Assembly: GCA_003157895.1 (NCBI GenBank)
Contig: PMKW01000110.1
Location: 1-9,890 of the forward strand
DNA length: 9,890 nucleotides
From: Methanoregula sp.
Lineage (GTDB): Archaea > Halobacteriota > Methanomicrobia > Methanomicrobiales > Methanospirillaceae
Direction of reading: 5' to 3'
Under the pieces are notes generated by a model. That model saw nothing but the letters and a program-made list of their open reading frames with translations, did not search any database and was not told where the DNA came from. Shown here in pieces: positions 1 through 7,185 of the stretch. A program made the translations under genes and the position numbers. Numbering within the stretch: the stretch's first letter is position 1; the number at the start of each line of letters is the position of its first letter.

Positions 1-6
1 ATACGC

Positions 7-675
7 ATGACATCTTTACGCCGTTCCGGGCGGATCCTGCCCGGACTGTTTATCCTTGGTGTGCTGCTCGTACTACTCATACTTGCAACCGGGTGTACCC
101 AGCAGACTGCAACAACACCAGTAACAATGCCAGCGACCACACGGGGATCATCAAAGGTAGCGAATCCTGCTTCCTTGTACTGCGGGCAGGTCGGGGGTAC
201 CACCGAGATCAAAACGGACACTTCCGGTGGACAGTATGGGATGTGTACGTTTGCCAATGGCACTTCCTGCGAGGAGTGGGCGCTCTTCCGCGGTGAGGGG
301 TGCAAGGCCGGTGCAACGGCAGTAACAACAACAGCCGGGGAAGGAAAAAAGATGGTAACCCTGACTGATACTGACAACGGAACAACTAAGGACATTGCAC
401 AGAACACACGCTTTGCCATTCAGTTGAGAGAGAATCCCACAACCGGATTTGAGTGGAACGCAACGGTCTCTTCCGGTCTTGAGATCCAGTCTTCCGATTA
501 CCAGCAGGATAAGGTTGCTGAGGGTATGGTCGGTGCCGGCGGGAACCGGACGTGGGTGATCGCTGCAAAGGATACTGGCACCCAGACGTTCTCGGCAGTG
601 TACAAGCGCTCGTGGGAACCGCTCACCGGCAACGAAACGGTATACAGCGCGAATATCAATGTAGTAAAAATCTGA
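7..675 (+). CDS. Secreted lipoprotein: DUF333 domain plus chagasin-like (I42) cysteine-protease inhibitor
   Basis: 222 aa. Residues 5-30 form a basic, then strongly hydrophobic signal ending in a lipobox (LATGC, Cys30), so the mature protein is probably lipid-anchored on the outer face of the membrane. A Thr-rich linker follows. Residues ~52-100 match DUF333: NPAS at 53-56, then Cys59, a GGQYGMC stretch ending at Cys80, Cys88 and a final RGEGC (Cys99). Residues ~116-222 match the chagasin family of papain-like protease inhibitors; the three inhibitory loops are recognisable as NPTTGF (143-148), GAGG (176-179) and RSWEP (201-205, family RPW). The inferred role is blocking extracellular cysteine proteases; the DUF333 role is unknown. 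Only six bases precede the ATG, so no ribosome site can be judged and a start further upstream cannot be excluded, but the signal peptide fits this start. An oligo-T stretch follows the stop. Confidence 0.88.
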   Translation: MTSLRRSGRILPGLFILGVLLVLLILATGCTQQTATTPVTMPATTRGSSKVANPASLYCGQVGGTTEIKTDTSGGQYGMCTFANGTSCEEWALFRGEGCKAGATAVTTTAGEGKKMVTLTDTDNGTTKDIAQNTRFAIQLRENPTTGFEWNATVSSGLEIQSSDYQQDKVAEGMVGAGGNRTWVIAAKDTGTQTFSAVYKRSWEPLTGNETVYSANINVVKI

Positions 676-699
676 AACACCGGGTAAAATTCCGGAGAT

Positions 700-711
700 C
701 TCTTTTTTAAA
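700..711 (+). terminator. Oligo-T terminator after the lipoprotein gene
   Basis: A run of six T (703-708) lies 28 bases after the lipoprotein stop codon. Short T runs suffice for termination in archaea. There is no strong stem before it. Confidence 0.4.
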
Positions 712-738
712 AGAAACACTTCGGGCCTGGAGCACAAT

Positions 739-761
739 AAAAAAGATACGTGTTTGTATCT
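739..761 (-). terminator. Minus-strand hairpin plus T-run, orphan terminator
   Basis: On the minus strand a perfect six-base stem (AGATAC/GTATCT, loop of six, + positions 744-761) runs straight into TTTTTT (739-744, sharing one base with the stem). The shape is that of an intrinsic terminator. The nearest recognised minus-strand gene upstream of it ends at 1324, over 500 bases away, so what it terminates is unclear. Confidence 0.35.
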
Positions 762-916
762 CTCTCATGAGATTTTCTTTTGAGGGGGTCCCTCCTTTCG
801 TTTTGATGACGAGATATTTTCTTATTTTAGGAAGGTTACAAGACCGTTGTCTATCCTGCATTGAAGGCAGATCCCGCCATTGCGTTACTGTTGACAACAG
901 TATCTTACAGAAGACG

Positions 917-927
917 TATCATAATTA
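917..927 (+). promoter_or_regulatory. Possible TATA box for the zinc-ribbon remnant
   Basis: The AT-rich stretch TATCATAATTA is centred about 26-28 bases before the ATG at 950, the spacing expected for a leaderless archaeal transcript. No Shine-Dalgarno sequence precedes that ATG, which agrees with leaderless use. Weak evidence by itself. Confidence 0.25.
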
Positions 928-949
928 CCCAACCACCATAAACCTCGTC

Positions 950-1107
950 ATGTCCGGGGATTGCCACAAAACAGGAGACCACACGGGGGAAAATACTATT
1001 TTTGTATAGATTGTGAACACATCAAAATCAAGATGGTTCCCGAGCTCAACGGATCGACCGTTAAAAAATTGTCATGTCCGGCCCGGTTCAACCCGGTGGA
1101 AGGATAG
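950..1107 (+). pseudogene. Frameshifted zinc-ribbon-like microgene
   Basis: From the ATG at 950 the frame reads MSGDCHKTGDHTGE and then runs to a stop at 1007-1009. If one A is added to the AAAA run at 990-993, reading continues as YYFCIDCEHIKIK and on to LSCPARFNPVEG, ending at TAG 1105-1107: 52 aa in all. The joined product has a Cys-His pair, a CxxC knuckle after YYF and a CP near the C-terminus, the general plan of small archaeal zinc-ribbon proteins. The second knuckle seems to lack its partner cysteine. It may be a decayed gene, a gene hit by a sequencing indel, or a chance pattern. Family membership is inferred from pattern only. Confidence 0.3.
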
Positions 1108-1323
1108 CGGATTCCAGAGGATGGTATGAATCCGCATGAATGTCCACGAAATGAAATTTTCATGCAACTTCAAAAGCAGAATAGCGATCGTTTACTCCGA
1201 TGAAACCGGAGTCCACGATACGGTATAACCCCCTTTTTTCAGTTCCGATACAGGGGTTTACCCATTGGTGCCGGATAAATGCCAGCAGAAACGCGGGGCG
1301 GGACACTATGAGGGGTTACGATA
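1108..1323. other. Intergenic region with a hairpin and oligo-T, no recognised gene
   Basis: No protein family is recognisable. A 25-codon reading frame (1126-1203) has AGAGG five bases before its ATG but no recognisable product. A perfect stem ACTCCG/CGGAGT with a seven-base loop lies at 1194-1212, and CCCCC followed by six T lies at 1229-1239, which could end a plus-strand transcript. The other end of the gap, 676-949, holds only the terminators and TATA candidate listed separately. Confidence 0.3.
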
Positions 1324-1572
1324 TCATCCCTTAAAACAAAGGTAATTGATAACCAGCCCGTGCTTGATAAAGAGATCACACCCCAGACAATAGCAATTGG
1401 TCGTTTTTACTTGTGAAGGAATCTGTGATCTTCCCCGGGAGCAGAAAAGTGCAGCGGGAGGATAGTCTGCCAGCTTGTTATTTTTGAATGTCGGACACAG
1501 TTTACAAATACACTTTCCCAGGTTTTCTTCCGTATCCTCAACTTCTTGAGGCTTATCCATCGGTGATTTCAT
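1324..1572 (-). CDS. DUF2769 family cysteine-cluster protein
   Basis: 82 aa from the chosen start. The core carries two CxCxxC clusters (KCICKLC and NCYCLGC), a central FCSRG and a final LCFKG: eight cysteines in the arrangement of DUF2769, a small family common in methanogens and of unknown function. Metal binding (zinc or Fe-S) is inferred. After the first cluster the protein reads CPTFKNNK; many relatives, as I recall them, have another cysteine shortly after CPTY, so this copy may lack one ligand. The ATG at 1572 is preceded by GGTGA eight bases upstream (1581-1585). An in-frame upstream ATG pair at 1632/1629 would give 102 aa, but its GGTGG sits almost against the codon. The gene follows purQ in the same direction after a 227-base gap, so it is probably transcribed separately. 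Confidence 0.8.
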   Translation of the reverse strand: MKSPMDKPQEVEDTEENLGKCICKLCPTFKNNKLADYPPAALFCSRGRSQIPSQVKTTNCYCLGCDLFIKHGLVINYLCFKG

Positions 1573-1580
1573 CGCAATTT

Positions 1581-1585
1581 TCACC
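1581..1585 (-). promoter_or_regulatory. Shine-Dalgarno deciding the DUF2769 start
   Basis: GGTGA on the minus strand, eight bases before the ATG at 1572. It favours this start over the upstream in-frame ATGs. Confidence 0.45.
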
Positions 1586-1799
1586 ACAAAGGAATATTGC
1601 ATGAATGGAATAATATCCTTCCCTGGCATCATCCACCGCCTTCTTGGCAGTACTGTCAGAGGATTGCATACGATTTTTGCTATTGATTTTTAGCTTCGGG
1701 TCTTTTTCTCAAAAAGAGCGCGCTACATCTGAAAATGTTCCCTTAAGGATATTTCATTTTAATTATTCTCGACACTTCGGAAGATTTTTTTTAAAACAT

Positions 1800-2663
1800 T
1801 TATCGGAAAAAGGCCACGATGTTTTGGAACAACTGCATGTTCATTGATCCTGATGGTATCGGTTTTCCTACCCGTTTCATCTGCTCCCGCAAAAGCGGCC
1901 AGTTGTAGAGACTGGTAAACTCCATTGCCCGCTCGGGATGCGGCATCAGGCCCAGTACCTTCCCGTCAGAGGAGGTGATGCCGGCAATATCCTCAAGGGA
2001 GCCGTTGGGATTCCAGGGATATTCGCCTCGCGCAGAAGAAAGATCCTCCCGGCAGTACGTGAACGCGATCATCTTCTCCCGCCGGATCCGGTCAAGGGTA
2101 TCTCTGGAGCAGAAGAAGTTCCCCTCCCCGTGGGCAACCGGGCAATACAGCTGCTCAATCCCCCGTGTCCAGAGGTTGTCCGCTGTAGGTTTCAGGGTGA
2201 CAAACCTGCATTCCAGAACTCCTTTCCGGTTGGGCATCAGGGCGATGTCGCGCTTATACTGCCGGTCGAACGCGGGGACCAGCCCGAGGTTTGCAAGGAT
2301 CTGGAACCCGTTGCAGATCCCCAGCACGAGGTTGTCACCGGTAAGGAACTCCTCGACATCCCGCCAGAGGTTGTTCCGGACCCGGTTTGCATAGGCATTG
2401 CCGGCACCGGTGTCATCACCATACGAGAAACCGCCTGGGAAGACCAGCAGCCGGTAGTCAAGAAGATCAAACCTGCCATCGATCAGGTCGTTGATATGGA
2501 CGATATCGGCGCCCATACCGGCGCGGGCGAGCACGACTTTTGTTTCCATCTCAGAATTAATGCCAAAGCCGCTCATAATGAGCGCTTTCTCGGGTATCGG
2601 CTCAGGAGCGCTGGTTCTTTCCTGTGCAGGGGTTTGTTTCCGGCCCGGATGTTTGGAAGTCAT
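1800..2663 (-). CDS. purQ: Phosphoribosylformylglycinamidine synthase, glutaminase subunit PurQ
   Basis: 287 aa class I glutamine amidotransferase. It hydrolyses glutamine and passes ammonia to PurL for converting FGAR to FGAM, step 4 of purine synthesis, in the cytoplasm. Residues 1-24 are a poorly conserved lead-in; the fold starts at KALIMSGFGIN (26-36). FPGGFSYGDD (75-84) is the oxyanion region, GICNGFQ (115-121) holds the nucleophile Cys117, and PHPERA (241-246) supplies His242 and Glu244 of the triad. HGEGNFF lies at 178-184. The GFGIN opening and the length resemble the amidotransferase domain of long PurL enzymes more than the ~220-residue PurQ of Bacillus type; this is a family judgement by eye. 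The ATG is two bases past the purL stop and has GAGGT seven bases upstream, inside purL, so translation is probably coupled. Confidence 0.96.
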   Translation of the reverse strand: MTSKHPGRKQTPAQERTSAPEPIPEKALIMSGFGINSEMETKVVLARAGMGADIVHINDLIDGRFDLLDYRLLVFPGGFSYGDDTGAGNAYANRVRNNLWRDVEEFLTGDNLVLGICNGFQILANLGLVPAFDRQYKRDIALMPNRKGVLECRFVTLKPTADNLWTRGIEQLYCPVAHGEGNFFCSRDTLDRIRREKMIAFTYCREDLSSARGEYPWNPNGSLEDIAGITSSDGKVLGLMPHPERAMEFTSLYNWPLLREQMKRVGKPIPSGSMNMQLFQNIVAFFR

Positions 2664-2665
2664 GA

Positions 2666-5608
2666 TCAGTACCTCAAAAACGGTGCCTTGTAGGCAGCTT
2701 CAAGTTCGCCGACAGGCAGGTCGAGCACGGTCGTTTCCTGCGTGATTCGCAGGGATGTTCCCCGCACCCGCCCGAGCAGATGGGCATTTTTACCGAGCGC
2801 CCGTTCGAATGCCCGCTTATTGTCCGCACCAACGGTAACCACGAACCGGCCGAGCGATTCGGAGAACAGGTAGTGGTCCGGCCGCATACCGGCAGGGATC
2901 GTAATATCCATGCCGAGCCGGCCGGCGATGGCGACCTTGGCAATGGCAATCAGAAGACCACCATGAGTCACCGGGAATGCCGATGCCACGAGCTCGTGCC
3001 GGATCGCTTCGGTCATTCTCCCGTATCGCTCCTTCATGGCTGCCGTATCAAGTCCCGGGACGGTATTTCCCGTAAAACCAAGGTGGGAAAAGTACTCCGA
3101 TCCCCCGAGTTCTTCGGCCGTCTCGCCGATAACATACACGAGGTCTCCGTCAACCTTCGCATCCATGGACACCGCTTTTGCTACATCCTCATGGATCCCG
3201 ATGGATGAAATGAGAAGCGTCGGGGGAACCGAGATCTTCATAGGATTGTTGTCTGCACCAAACCCGGAAAAATCGTTATACATGCTGTCCTTTCCCGAGA
3301 TGAACGGGGTGCCAAATGCAGTGGCAGTGTCATAACACCCGCGGGCGGCCAGTTTCAGCTGCCCGAGACGTTCGGGCTCGTCCGATGAGCACCAGCAGAA
3401 ATTGTCAAGGATCGCAATTGAATCAAGCGGGATACCAATGGCGACGAGACCGCGGATGGCTGTGTCGATCCCGGCCCCGGCCATGAGGTAGGGATCGATC
3501 TCGGAGTACGAGGGGAACATCCCCTGCGACAGCCCGACACCTTTCTTTGAACCGGGCACCACTTTTGTCAGGCTTGAGTCTGCCTGCACCCGTCCCTTAC
3601 CCTGCACCGGGCCGAGCACGTGGCCTCCCTGCACGGCATGGTCGTACTGGATCGAAATGAACTCCTTGGAACAGAGGTTTCGCCGCCGGAGCATGGCTAT
3701 AAGCGTACTGTCAAGACGTTCCGGGCAGGGAATAGCCGGCTCGGGGAATGTCTTTTTCGTATAAATGGTCTTCAGGTGTTTTTTCGGGAGGCCGTCGTGG
3801 AGGAATGCAAGCTCGATGTCCATCACCACGTTCCCGTGATATTCGACAACACACCGGCCGGAGTCCGTGAACTCCCCGATGACCGTAGCCTCGACTTCCC
3901 GGCGCTGCATCAGTTCCAGCAACGGTGCGATATGTTCCGGGGGGACCGCAAGGGTCATGCGCTCCTGCGACTCTGAGATCCAGATCTCCCACGGGGCCAT
4001 ACCGGGATATTTCAGGGGTACGGAATCGAGCGTGACCCGGCAGCCGTTGCATTCTTTTGCCATCTCTGCAACCGAACAGGATATACCCCCGGCACCATTG
4101 TCCGTGATGCTGCGGTAGAATCCCGGGTCACGGGCTTCCTTCACAATCACATCGGAGAACTTCTTCTGGGTGATGGGGTCGCCGATCTGTACCGCGGTCA
4201 CCGGGCTTGCCGGGTCAAGCGCTTCTGAAGAGAAGGTGGCACCGTGGATACCGTCCTTTCCCACGCGTCCGCCCACCATAACGATGAGGTCGCCGGCCTG
4301 TGCCCGTTTCTCGAAGAGCTTCCTCCCCTCGTGTTCGCGGGGCATGATTCCGACCGTCCCGGCAAACACGAGAGGTTTACCGCTGTAGCGGTTGTCGAAA
4401 TACACAAAGCCCTGCGGAGTCGGGATGCCCGAGCAGTTGCCGCCGGCGCCGACACCGCGGATAACGCCGTCAAGGATCCTGCGCGGGGAGAGGACCGGGT
4501 TCTGCCGGTCTTTCAATCGGAACAGCGCCGGGTCCGAGTCAGGATCCCCGACACAAAAGCCATACACGTTGATTGCGGGTTTTGCCCCGAGGCCAAAACC
4601 GATCGTGTCGCGATTGACCCCGACGATTCCCGTGAGTGCGCCTCCGAACGGGTCGAGGGCTGAAGGGGAGTTGTGCGTCTCGACTTTGTGGGTCACAAGG
4701 TACTGGTCGTCAAAGATGATCGCGCCTGAGTTGTCGGTAAACACCGTCACGCAGATATCTTGCTCCCCTTTCTCCTTGCGGATCCTGTTGGTGGCTGCCT
4801 GGATGTACGTCCTGTAGAGCCCGTCCGGCACATCGTCGTCCATTGCAGAGGCAAAGATCGTGTGCTTGCAGTGCTCGCTCCATGTCTGGGCTAGCGCTTC
4901 CAGCTCTATATCGGTCGGCTTCCTGCCTTTTTTTGTGAAATAATCGCGGATCGCATGCAGCTGGGCAAGGTCAAGGGCAAGCGGACCCCTCCGCTGGCCG
5001 GACAACGGGTCGGAAATTCCCTCCTTTCCGATCCTGGAGAGTTCCAGGTCATCGATATCAAGGTCAACCTTTTCTGCCACCGGCAGTTCATGCAGCCTGA
5101 CCTCCGGTACGATGACATCCATCCCCCTTGTACCATATTCCTGCCGGGTCTTCCGGTGTACCCGGTTCACGAGCGGGTTTGCAAGAGTGGAAGCCAGCCT
5201 GATCAGGTCCTCCTCCGAAAGTTTTCCGCAGATAAAATAGAGCTGCGAGCTGTAAACCGAATCCCCGTCCCCGAATTTCATCGAGAAGAAGTCCTCGAGG
5301 GTCTGCCGTGCGGTCGCACCCACGTTATCGGTGACACCCGGCAGGAAGCCGACTTCGAGGGCATGATCGAACGGTATCCGGGTCGGTTCGTCCACAGAAC
5401 ATTCCTGCACCACCGGGTTCATGAGCTGCGAGCCGATCTGCTGGAGTTCTTTCTGGGTAAAGTCCCTTGCATCCGTAGAGATAGTGTATACATCGGCAAG
5501 GTGCAGCTCCTCGATCGGGAACCCAAGTGTCCGGATCCTGTCAGTCCGGGTTTTCAGCCGGGGATCCCTGGTATAGCGGACTTCGATCCGGTGAACAGAG
5601 GCTGCCAT
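2666..5608 (-). CDS. purL: Phosphoribosylformylglycinamidine synthase, synthase subunit PurL (long form with fused PurS-like region)
   Basis: 980 aa; ATP-dependent conversion of FGAR to FGAM using ammonia from PurQ. Standalone archaeal PurL is ~700-750 aa; the extra ~165 N-terminal residues look like the PurS-like region of large PurL enzymes, apparently as two similar halves (IEVRYTRDP near 8-16, LEVGFLPGV near 84-92). Then come a linker domain with the signature AQTWSEHCKH (240-249), the first synthase half with KVETHNSPSALDPFGGA (308-324), GGRVGKDGIHGATFSS (446-461) and TDNGAGGIS (502-510), and the second half with SGKDSMYND (771-779), ELGGSEYF (833-840) and THGGL (881-885, where many homologues have SDGG; this half usually carries the auxiliary nucleotide site). 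It lacks the C-terminal amidotransferase domain, which purQ encodes next door. No Shine-Dalgarno precedes the ATG; an AT-rich box ~32 bases upstream suggests a very short leader. Confidence 0.96.
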   Translation of the reverse strand: MAASVHRIEVRYTRDPRLKTRTDRIRTLGFPIEELHLADVYTISTDARDFTQKELQQIGSQLMNPVVQECSVDEPTRIPFDHALEVGFLPGVTDNVGATARQTLEDFFSMKFGDGDSVYSSQLYFICGKLSEEDLIRLASTLANPLVNRVHRKTRQEYGTRGMDVIVPEVRLHELPVAEKVDLDIDDLELSRIGKEGISDPLSGQRRGPLALDLAQLHAIRDYFTKKGRKPTDIELEALAQTWSEHCKHTIFASAMDDDVPDGLYRTYIQAATNRIRKEKGEQDICVTVFTDNSGAIIFDDQYLVTHKVETHNSPSALDPFGGALTGIVGVNRDTIGFGLGAKPAINVYGFCVGDPDSDPALFRLKDRQNPVLSPRRILDGVIRGVGAGGNCSGIPTPQGFVYFDNRYSGKPLVFAGTVGIMPREHEGRKLFEKRAQAGDLIVMVGGRVGKDGIHGATFSSEALDPASPVTAVQIGDPITQKKFSDVIVKEARDPGFYRSITDNGAGGISCSVAEMAKECNGCRVTLDSVPLKYPGMAPWEIWISESQERMTLAVPPEHIAPLLELMQRREVEATVIGEFTDSGRCVVEYHGNVVMDIELAFLHDGLPKKHLKTIYTKKTFPEPAIPCPERLDSTLIAMLRRRNLCSKEFISIQYDHAVQGGHVLGPVQGKGRVQADSSLTKVVPGSKKGVGLSQGMFPSYSEIDPYLMAGAGIDTAIRGLVAIGIPLDSIAILDNFCWCSSDEPERLGQLKLAARGCYDTATAFGTPFISGKDSMYNDFSGFGADNNPMKISVPPTLLISSIGIHEDVAKAVSMDAKVDGDLVYVIGETAEELGGSEYFSHLGFTGNTVPGLDTAAMKERYGRMTEAIRHELVASAFPVTHGGLLIAIAKVAIAGRLGMDITIPAGMRPDHYLFSESLGRFVVTVGADNKRAFERALGKNAHLLGRVRGTSLRITQETTVLDLPVGELEAAYKAPFLRY
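2671..2675 (-). promoter_or_regulatory. purQ ribosome binding site inside purL
   Basis: GAGGT on the minus strand, seven bases before the purQ ATG and overlapping the last codons of purL. It supports the annotated purQ start and coupled translation. Confidence 0.65.
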
Positions 5609-5633
5609 TATGTATTTTAGTTGATCGCAGATG

Positions 5634-5645
5634 AGAAAATAAGTA
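5634..5645 (-). promoter_or_regulatory. Candidate purL-purQ promoter (TATA-like box)
   Basis: The minus-strand AT-rich stretch ATACTTATTTTC is centred about 32 bases before the purL ATG. With the usual archaeal spacing, transcription would begin roughly five bases before the ATG, which agrees with the missing Shine-Dalgarno sequence. It lies in the 77-base gap after the PKD/PEGA gene, so the pur operon probably has its own promoter. No clear operator is visible. Confidence 0.35.
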
Positions 5646-5685
5646 TCGTATGGGAGCAGGAGGGAGACCGGAGACCCCGGTTACA

Positions 5686-7173
5686 TCAGATCTCATCCTT
5701 CCTGAAGAGCCGGTAGACACCGGCACCGATAACAATGACGATGACAAGGCCGGCCAGTCCGGTTTCAACCACTGAGGGTTTGTACGCCTTCCGGAGCGCC
5801 GTGGTGTAGTTCTGGTTCTGGCCGGCGGTAATATTCACGGTGGTCGACAGGTCGTAGTAATCCTCCAGTTTCAGAAGTACGGCATGAGTTCCGGTAGTCA
5901 GACCGGGGATGGTCGCCGGGCTCACGCCTTTTACATCCGAATCGACAAGGACCTGGGCACCGGTCGGATCTGTGATTACCGTAAGTGATCCGGTATTGCC
6001 TGTCTGTCCCGTTGAAACGACAAGGTTGGCATTGACCGCGGTGGTCTGGGAAGACCCGACGGATAGAGACTGCTGCCAGAGATTATACCCGGGATACGAG
6101 AGGGCGATTTCATGGTTCCCGGGCAGGACATCCAGGATGATCAGGGGCGTTGTTCCATTGTACTGGCCATCGAACATTACGGTGGCGCCATTCGGGACCG
6201 AGGTCACGGCAACCGATCCGTTCTGACGGATCAGGGCTGTTGTCGCGACTGTTGCCGGGACGGTCGGTGTTACGTTACCGGCTCCGGCTTCCTGGAGAAC
6301 CGCCTGGACAAGAACAGTTTTTGAAGGTTCGACCGTGGCGCTCGTGGTGAAATCATCGTACCCGGGCAGCGTGATAAGCAGGACATGGTACCCCGAAGAG
6401 GTATCGGTAAGGGTCAGGGGGGTAACCCCCTTGAAGACATTATCGACAAATACCTTGGCACCCGGAGGGACCGTGGTGATGCCAAGGGTCCCTGACTGGA
6501 CGGTCACCGTGACAAAATGGCTCATGCTCGCGGTGCTGACCGTATTCGTGCAGATATCCCGGGCATCGAGGGTCACTGAATAGAGCCCCGCGGTCATATA
6601 GGTATGGCGGGGGTTCTGTGCAGGCGATGAGGTCCCGTCGCCAAAATCCCAGGTATAGGCATTGGCCCCGGTCGACGTGCCGGTAAACTGGACGGTAAGG
6701 GGGGCGATACCGGTAAGAGGAGCGCCGGTGAAACCGGCCTGCGGCTGGGTAACCGGGCACCCGTGGAGAGCCATCGTATAATTCGGCGGGGCAGCCACCA
6801 CGAGGGTTGTATTGCCAAAAGTCCAGAGGTCGCAGGCTGTACCCGCCTGGTAGGTCAGCAGGTAGGTACCCGGGTAATTGTACGTATGAGAAGCAAAGTC
6901 GTTAAACCCGTAGTAAGGGAGTTCCCCGTCACCAAAGTCAAGGTAATACTGGGTTGCCGTATCCCCGGCCGGAGAGGACTCGGCCGGAAAGAGGAAATTC
7001 TCGGTACAGGGAACCGCTGCCAAAGACTGGTTGCATCCGCCGGTCTGGAGGGTAAAGACCTGACTTTTCGGGGGGGCGTCGCAGGTTGCTGCGGTGACCG
7101 TGCAAATACACAAAACCATCATTACAATTGCACAACACACCCAGACCAGTCCTGTTTTCTGCATCCGCTTCAA
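5686..7173 (-). CDS. Cell-surface protein with PKD and three PEGA domains, C-terminal membrane anchor
   Basis: 495 aa from a TTG start. The start is chosen because AAGGAG (7180-7185) lies six bases upstream and it gives a basic n-region (MKRMQK) before a hydrophobic signal peptide (~8-28). An ATG at 7164 is the alternative. Residues ~51-127 look like a degenerate PKD-like domain (YYLDFGDGELP, then SHTYNYPGTYLLTY). Residues ~146-226 are a typical PKD domain (WDFGDGTSSPAQNPRHTY). Three PEGA repeats follow at ~229-295, 319-385 and 395-461, recognised by TxPxGAxVxVD and G-x-TPL-type strands. A transmembrane segment (~470-488) ends in a short basic RLFRKDEI tail, which places the domains outside the cell. 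PKD and PEGA are beta-sandwich adhesion or scaffold modules of methanogen envelopes. No enzymatic domain is visible; the partner is unknown. The same gene family is numerous in Methanomicrobiales. Confidence 0.88.
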   Translation of the reverse strand: MKRMQKTGLVWVCCAIVMMVLCICTVTAATCDAPPKSQVFTLQTGGCNQSLAAVPCTENFLFPAESSPAGDTATQYYLDFGDGELPYYGFNDFASHTYNYPGTYLLTYQAGTACDLWTFGNTTLVVAAPPNYTMALHGCPVTQPQAGFTGAPLTGIAPLTVQFTGTSTGANAYTWDFGDGTSSPAQNPRHTYMTAGLYSVTLDARDICTNTVSTASMSHFVTVTVQSGTLGITTVPPGAKVFVDNVFKGVTPLTLTDTSSGYHVLLITLPGYDDFTTSATVEPSKTVLVQAVLQEAGAGNVTPTVPATVATTALIRQNGSVAVTSVPNGATVMFDGQYNGTTPLIILDVLPGNHEIALSYPGYNLWQQSLSVGSSQTTAVNANLVVSTGQTGNTGSLTVITDPTGAQVLVDSDVKGVSPATIPGLTTGTHAVLLKLEDYYDLSTTVNITAGQNQNYTTALRKAYKPSVVETGLAGLVIVIVIGAGVYRLFRKDEI

Positions 7174-7179
7174 CTCAAT

Positions 7180-7185
7180 CTCCTT
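7180..7185 (-). promoter_or_regulatory. Shine-Dalgarno supporting a TTG start
   Basis: AAGGAG on the minus strand ends six bases before the TTG at 7171-7173 but fifteen before the ATG at 7162-7164. The spacing therefore favours TTG as the initiation codon of the PKD/PEGA gene. Confidence 0.5.

Noticed and set aside
151..897. Minus-strand ORF of 248 codons
   Set aside because: It lies opposite the lipoprotein gene, and its product shows no recognisable domain. The plus-strand product has a signal peptide and two clear domains.
767..1009. Plus-strand ORF of 80 codons
   Set aside because: Only its last 19 codons (from the ATG at 950) look protein-like; the earlier part has no recognisable features. 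The tail is treated as the zinc-ribbon remnant.
947..1081. Direct repeat GTCATGTCCGG at 947-957 and 1071-1081
   Set aside because: Only 11 bases and two copies, without other flanking similarity; probably chance.
1105..1203. TAG at 1105-1107 followed by 31 open codons in the same frame, possible pyrrolysine readthrough
   Set aside because: The downstream codons have no recognisable homology, most Methanomicrobiales lack pyrrolysine genes, and the zinc-ribbon reading ends naturally at this TAG.
1644..1847. Plus-strand ORF of 67 codons between the DUF2769 and purQ genes
   Set aside because: It runs into the purQ 3' end in antisense and has no ribosome site or recognisable family.
1938..2693. 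Plus-strand ORF of 251 codons opposite purQ
   Set aside because: Shadow of purQ, whose catalytic Cys and PHPE motifs are intact on the minus strand.
4955..5620. Plus-strand ORF of 221 codons opposite the purL N-terminus
   Set aside because: Antisense shadow; the minus strand carries the conserved PurL sequence.
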